A stretch of 64,000 nucleotides of DNA from NCBI GenBank assembly GCA_965223035.1, contig OZ244980.1, forward strand, positions 2,108,001 through 2,172,000. The letters run 5' to 3'. A program made the position numbers and the translations under genes. The DNA comes from CAMDPA01 sp965223035. GTDB lineage: Bacteria > Pseudomonadota > Alphaproteobacteria > Rhizobiales > Hyphomicrobiaceae. The notes beneath the pieces were generated by a model. The model did no database searches. It was not told the origin of the DNA and saw only the letters and a list, made by a program, of their open reading frames with translations. This document shows positions 61,889 to 64,000 of the stretch, one piece after another (the first letter of the stretch is position 1; the number at the start of each line of letters is the position of its first letter).

Positions 61889-64000
61889 TCAGTGCTTTTG
61901 GAGAGGAATGGTCAGAGAAAACCTTCCCGTGGTTGCTGTGTTGTCACGATCCAGGAAGTCTTGCTCGTGTGCCGACAATTCAATCCGGATGCCTTGTTCT
62001 GTCTCGATCTTGAGGCCAGCCTCCAAGCCCAGCTGAAACTCGTTGATACGTAACATATGTCCGGCCTGGCTAATCGCCGCGATCTCGTTTTGGGAGAACG
62101 TCCACATCCCCTTTAACCCGATGCTGGGTTCGAAAAGCACACGGTCTTGGTTTATGTGCCGGTACGACAGTTTCGGAAAGAGTATCAGTCTGCCAAGCGT
62201 AACGGCCTGCCCGGAAATGCGGATATCGTTGCTGTCGGTGTAGGCATGCTGCCTGTCACGGTAACCGACGATTTGGGCCCTGGGTGAAAAGTGCCATTTT
62301 CCAGAATGCCAAGATCCCAGAAGGCGGGCCGAGGCCAACCAGCGCTCGGTTTTGAAGGAGTCGGTGTAGGTGAGAAACGGACTAATTTCGTTGGCCGTTC
62401 TGCCCCACAGTCCCTTAAAGTCCAAGATCAGGTGCTCATTGAGACGGAATTCGACATAAGGTCCCGTCATCCATCCCGATCCGCTGACCCGATAGCCAAG
62501 TTGTAAAGAGTCGTCTTTCATGTGATCGAGATGGACCATGGCCCCAATTAGAATGCCGGGAGAGACGAGATAGTCTGCGCCAACCTCGAACTGACCGAAC
62601 CGGCCAGAGGATCGGTAGCCAAGGTCATCAGTCCTAAAATAGGTGAGCCGACCACTGAGCCACAGATCCCAACCGCGGCGCGCGTTGAACCCGTTCCAGG
62701 CTGAAAGGCTCGTCGACAGGGCCAGCTGACCATTATCCTCATCACCAGCACCGCCAACTCTGATCCGGCGGTCATTCAAACGTCCATTGTATTTCGGACC
62801 ACGCGGAGATTGCTTACGCATCCGATCGATGAGACGTGGTCCGCCCAAGTTCGCGGTAACCAGATCGCCTCGTCGGCGCATGAACTTGCCGATGATTCTT
62901 TTCGTGCGGTCGCTTGCCTCGCTATTGGTGAAGATGCAGTGCACGTTGCTACTGAGGCTCAGGGTAATTGTGACCGTGCGCTGCGCGAGATTCGTCGTCG
63001 TGGTCCCGCCGGTGCAACGAATGCGGTCCAGTTTCCAGCCTGTCGGCATCACCTCTTGAACACGATAGGTGCCGGGGGCGAGGTTGGATGCGGATTGAGA
63101 CGCAGTACCGCTGAGTGTCGTCAGGTTAAAACTCGGCAGCGCGGGATTTGAGGAAATAAAGTTGAAGGTGTCATCCCCGCCGATCGCGTCCTTGCGGATC
63201 GTGATCGAGCCGAGGCGTGCGCTGCTATAGGTGCATACCACCGTCTCGTCAGCGCCCACAGAGCCAGAGATCTCGCCCGTTGCGGCGTTGGTGACCACGC
63301 TGGCGCCACCGGTGCAACTGAGCCCGGTCAGGACGTAGCCGGCTGCGGCTGCCTGCGTAATCGTGAACGCGTTGCCCGCCAGATAGGTTGCCGCCGCTGC
63401 CTGGCCACTCCCCCCGCTGGTGGTGATCGACGTCGTTGCCGGCGCGGCCCCGGTACCGGTGAAGGTGAACGTGCCGTCGCCACCACTTGTGTTCTGGACC
63501 AGTTGCAGCGTGCCGGTTGCCGGCGGAAGGTTGACCGGGACGTTGGCTTGAGCCGTCACCAAGACATCGAATATGCTTGAGTCTTGCGGATGACCTGCAA
63601 ACCATCGACCGGTAACCGTCACCGTATTTGCAACAAAACCGTTCGCTGCATCCGCCGCAGTTATTGTGTGGCTTCCCGTGCAGGTCATCGAGGCGTTCGA
63701 TAGGAGCACTGTCTGACCGCCGCAATCGATCGGAGAAACAACATTATCGCTGACAGCAATATCTTCGACTTGATGACTCTCGTCGCCGGAAAATACCAGC
63801 GTTCTGCCTCTGAACCATGGAACCGTACCACTGTCATTATTGTGGATTGTATATGTGTAGGTGATCACCTGCCCAATCGCAGTTGCCGAAGTTGGCGAAG
63901 GCGTTACCGTGACTGTCAAGATGTCCGTTGAAACGCCGATCGTTTGCGCTGATGCCGGCGAGGCGGCGGCCCAAGCCAATAGGCTTGCTGCCAAAACAAG
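61889..64000 (-). CDS. Outer-membrane beta-barrel surface protein with prealbumin-like repeats, 5' end outside the window
   Basis: The frame is open to the window edge; the visible start is inside a signal peptide (LLAWAAASPASAQ), so only a few residues are missing. Order: a DUF11-like beta domain (about 20-150, TVTPSPTSATAIGQVITYTYTIHNND), two SpaA/prealbumin-like domains (about 157-258 with NTSGGDGTFTFTGTG, and 262-355 with KDAIGGDDTFNFISS), a basic linker, and a 12-strand-type barrel (about 430-701, ending GRFSLTIPLQKH) as in autotransporters. The passenger stays short and the barrel is C-terminal, so it may display the repeats on the surface. The TCTGG and CTGG cysteine pairs recur in each domain. 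Confidence 0.75.
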   Translation of the reverse strand, partial: LVLAASLLAWAAASPASAQTIGVSTDILTVTVTPSPTSATAIGQVITYTYTIHNNDSGTVPWFRGRTLVFSGDESHQVEDIAVSDNVVSPIDCGGQTVLLSNASMTCTGSHTITAADAANGFVANTVTVTGRWFAGHPQDSSIFDVLVTAQANVPVNLPPATGTLQLVQNTSGGDGTFTFTGTGAAPATTSITTSGGSGQAAAATYLAGNAFTITQAAAAGYVLTGLSCTGGASVVTNAATGEISGSVGADETVVCTYSSARLGSITIRKDAIGGDDTFNFISSNPALPSFNLTTLSGTASQSASNLAPGTYRVQEVMPTGWKLDRIRCTGGTTTTNLAQRTVTITLSLSSNVHCIFTNSEASDRTKRIIGKFMRRRGDLVTANLGGPRLIDRMRKQSPRGPKYNGRLNDRRIRVGGAGDEDNGQLALSTSLSAWNGFNARRGWDLWLSGRLTYFRTDDLGYRSSGRFGQFEVGADYLVSPGILIGAMVHLDHMKDDSLQLGYRVSGSGWMTGPYVEFRLNEHLILDFKGLWGRTANEISPFLTYTDSFKTERWLASARLLGSWHSGKWHFSPRAQIVGYRDRQHAYTDSNDIRISGQAVTLGRLILFPKLSYRHINQDRVLFEPSIGLKGMWTFSQNEIAAISQAGHMLRINEFQLGLEAGLKIETEQGIRIELSAHEQDFLDRDNTATTGRFSLTIPLQKH

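Overview
The window is a GC-rich bacterial chromosome segment that looks alphaproteobacterial. The main evidence is the conserved order pcm-tolC-popZ-valS (all on the minus strand), including a DUF2497/PopZ pole-organising gene, together with citramalate synthase, TctABC and TAXI-type transport proteins and TIGR02281-type aspartic proteases. I cannot fix the genus from sequence alone. Core genes seen are dnaE, fmt, cysS, valS, cimA, popZ, tolC, pcm, rlpA, an L,D-transpeptidase, an HtrA-like protease, a phosphomannomutase and tRNA-Cys.

Layout. 0-9 kb: a small chorismate mutase, a 63-aa membrane protein, an IS5-family element, an ammonium transporter with a near-consensus sigma-54 promoter, a TAXI-type binding protein, a glycosyltransferase-like protein and two paralogous small exported proteins. 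9.6-24 kb: an accessory metabolic region with a FadR/GntR regulator, two signal-less periplasmic-binding-protein-fold proteins (one in the 4,5-dihydroxyphthalate decarboxylase-like family), tandem retropepsins, a GMC oxidoreductase with its Tat-exported partner, glyoxalase I, an SDR lacking the usual Tyr/Lys, a short MetE-like methyltransferase, two overlapping alpha/beta hydrolases and an aldo/keto reductase. 24-41 kb: mostly housekeeping genes (dnaE, fmt, a CCG-domain Fe-S protein, a sodium symporter, MscS, L,D-transpeptidase, cimA, a GNAT enzyme, cysS coupled to a 37-aa membrane protein, rlpA). 41-48.7 kb: a tripartite tricarboxylate transporter, a CobW-type GTPase, a saccharopine-dehydrogenase-like enzyme and an HtrA-like protease. 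48.8-64 kb: an IS630 element, phosphomannomutase, an epimerase-like protein, the valS-popZ-tolC-pcm block, tRNA-Cys and a large surface protein cut by the window edge.

The most striking feature is not a gene. Almost every long intergenic gap carries members of two palindromic repeat families. Family A has 15 copies (full, partial or diverged). It consists of one or two hairpins with alternative arm ends, usually bounded by the otherwise scarce tetranucleotide CTAG. Family B has about 14 copies, about 100-190 bp each, often next to A. At least five genes take their TAG stop codon from the CTAG/CTA edge of a repeat. The IS630 copy has inserted with a TA duplication inside a family A-like palindrome, and the IS5 copy sits exactly in the terminal CTAG of a family A copy. 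Together this suggests a CTAG/TA-targeted, MITE-like repeat population that lives at gene ends, shapes 3' ends and serves as landing pads for insertion sequences. This is inference from one window.
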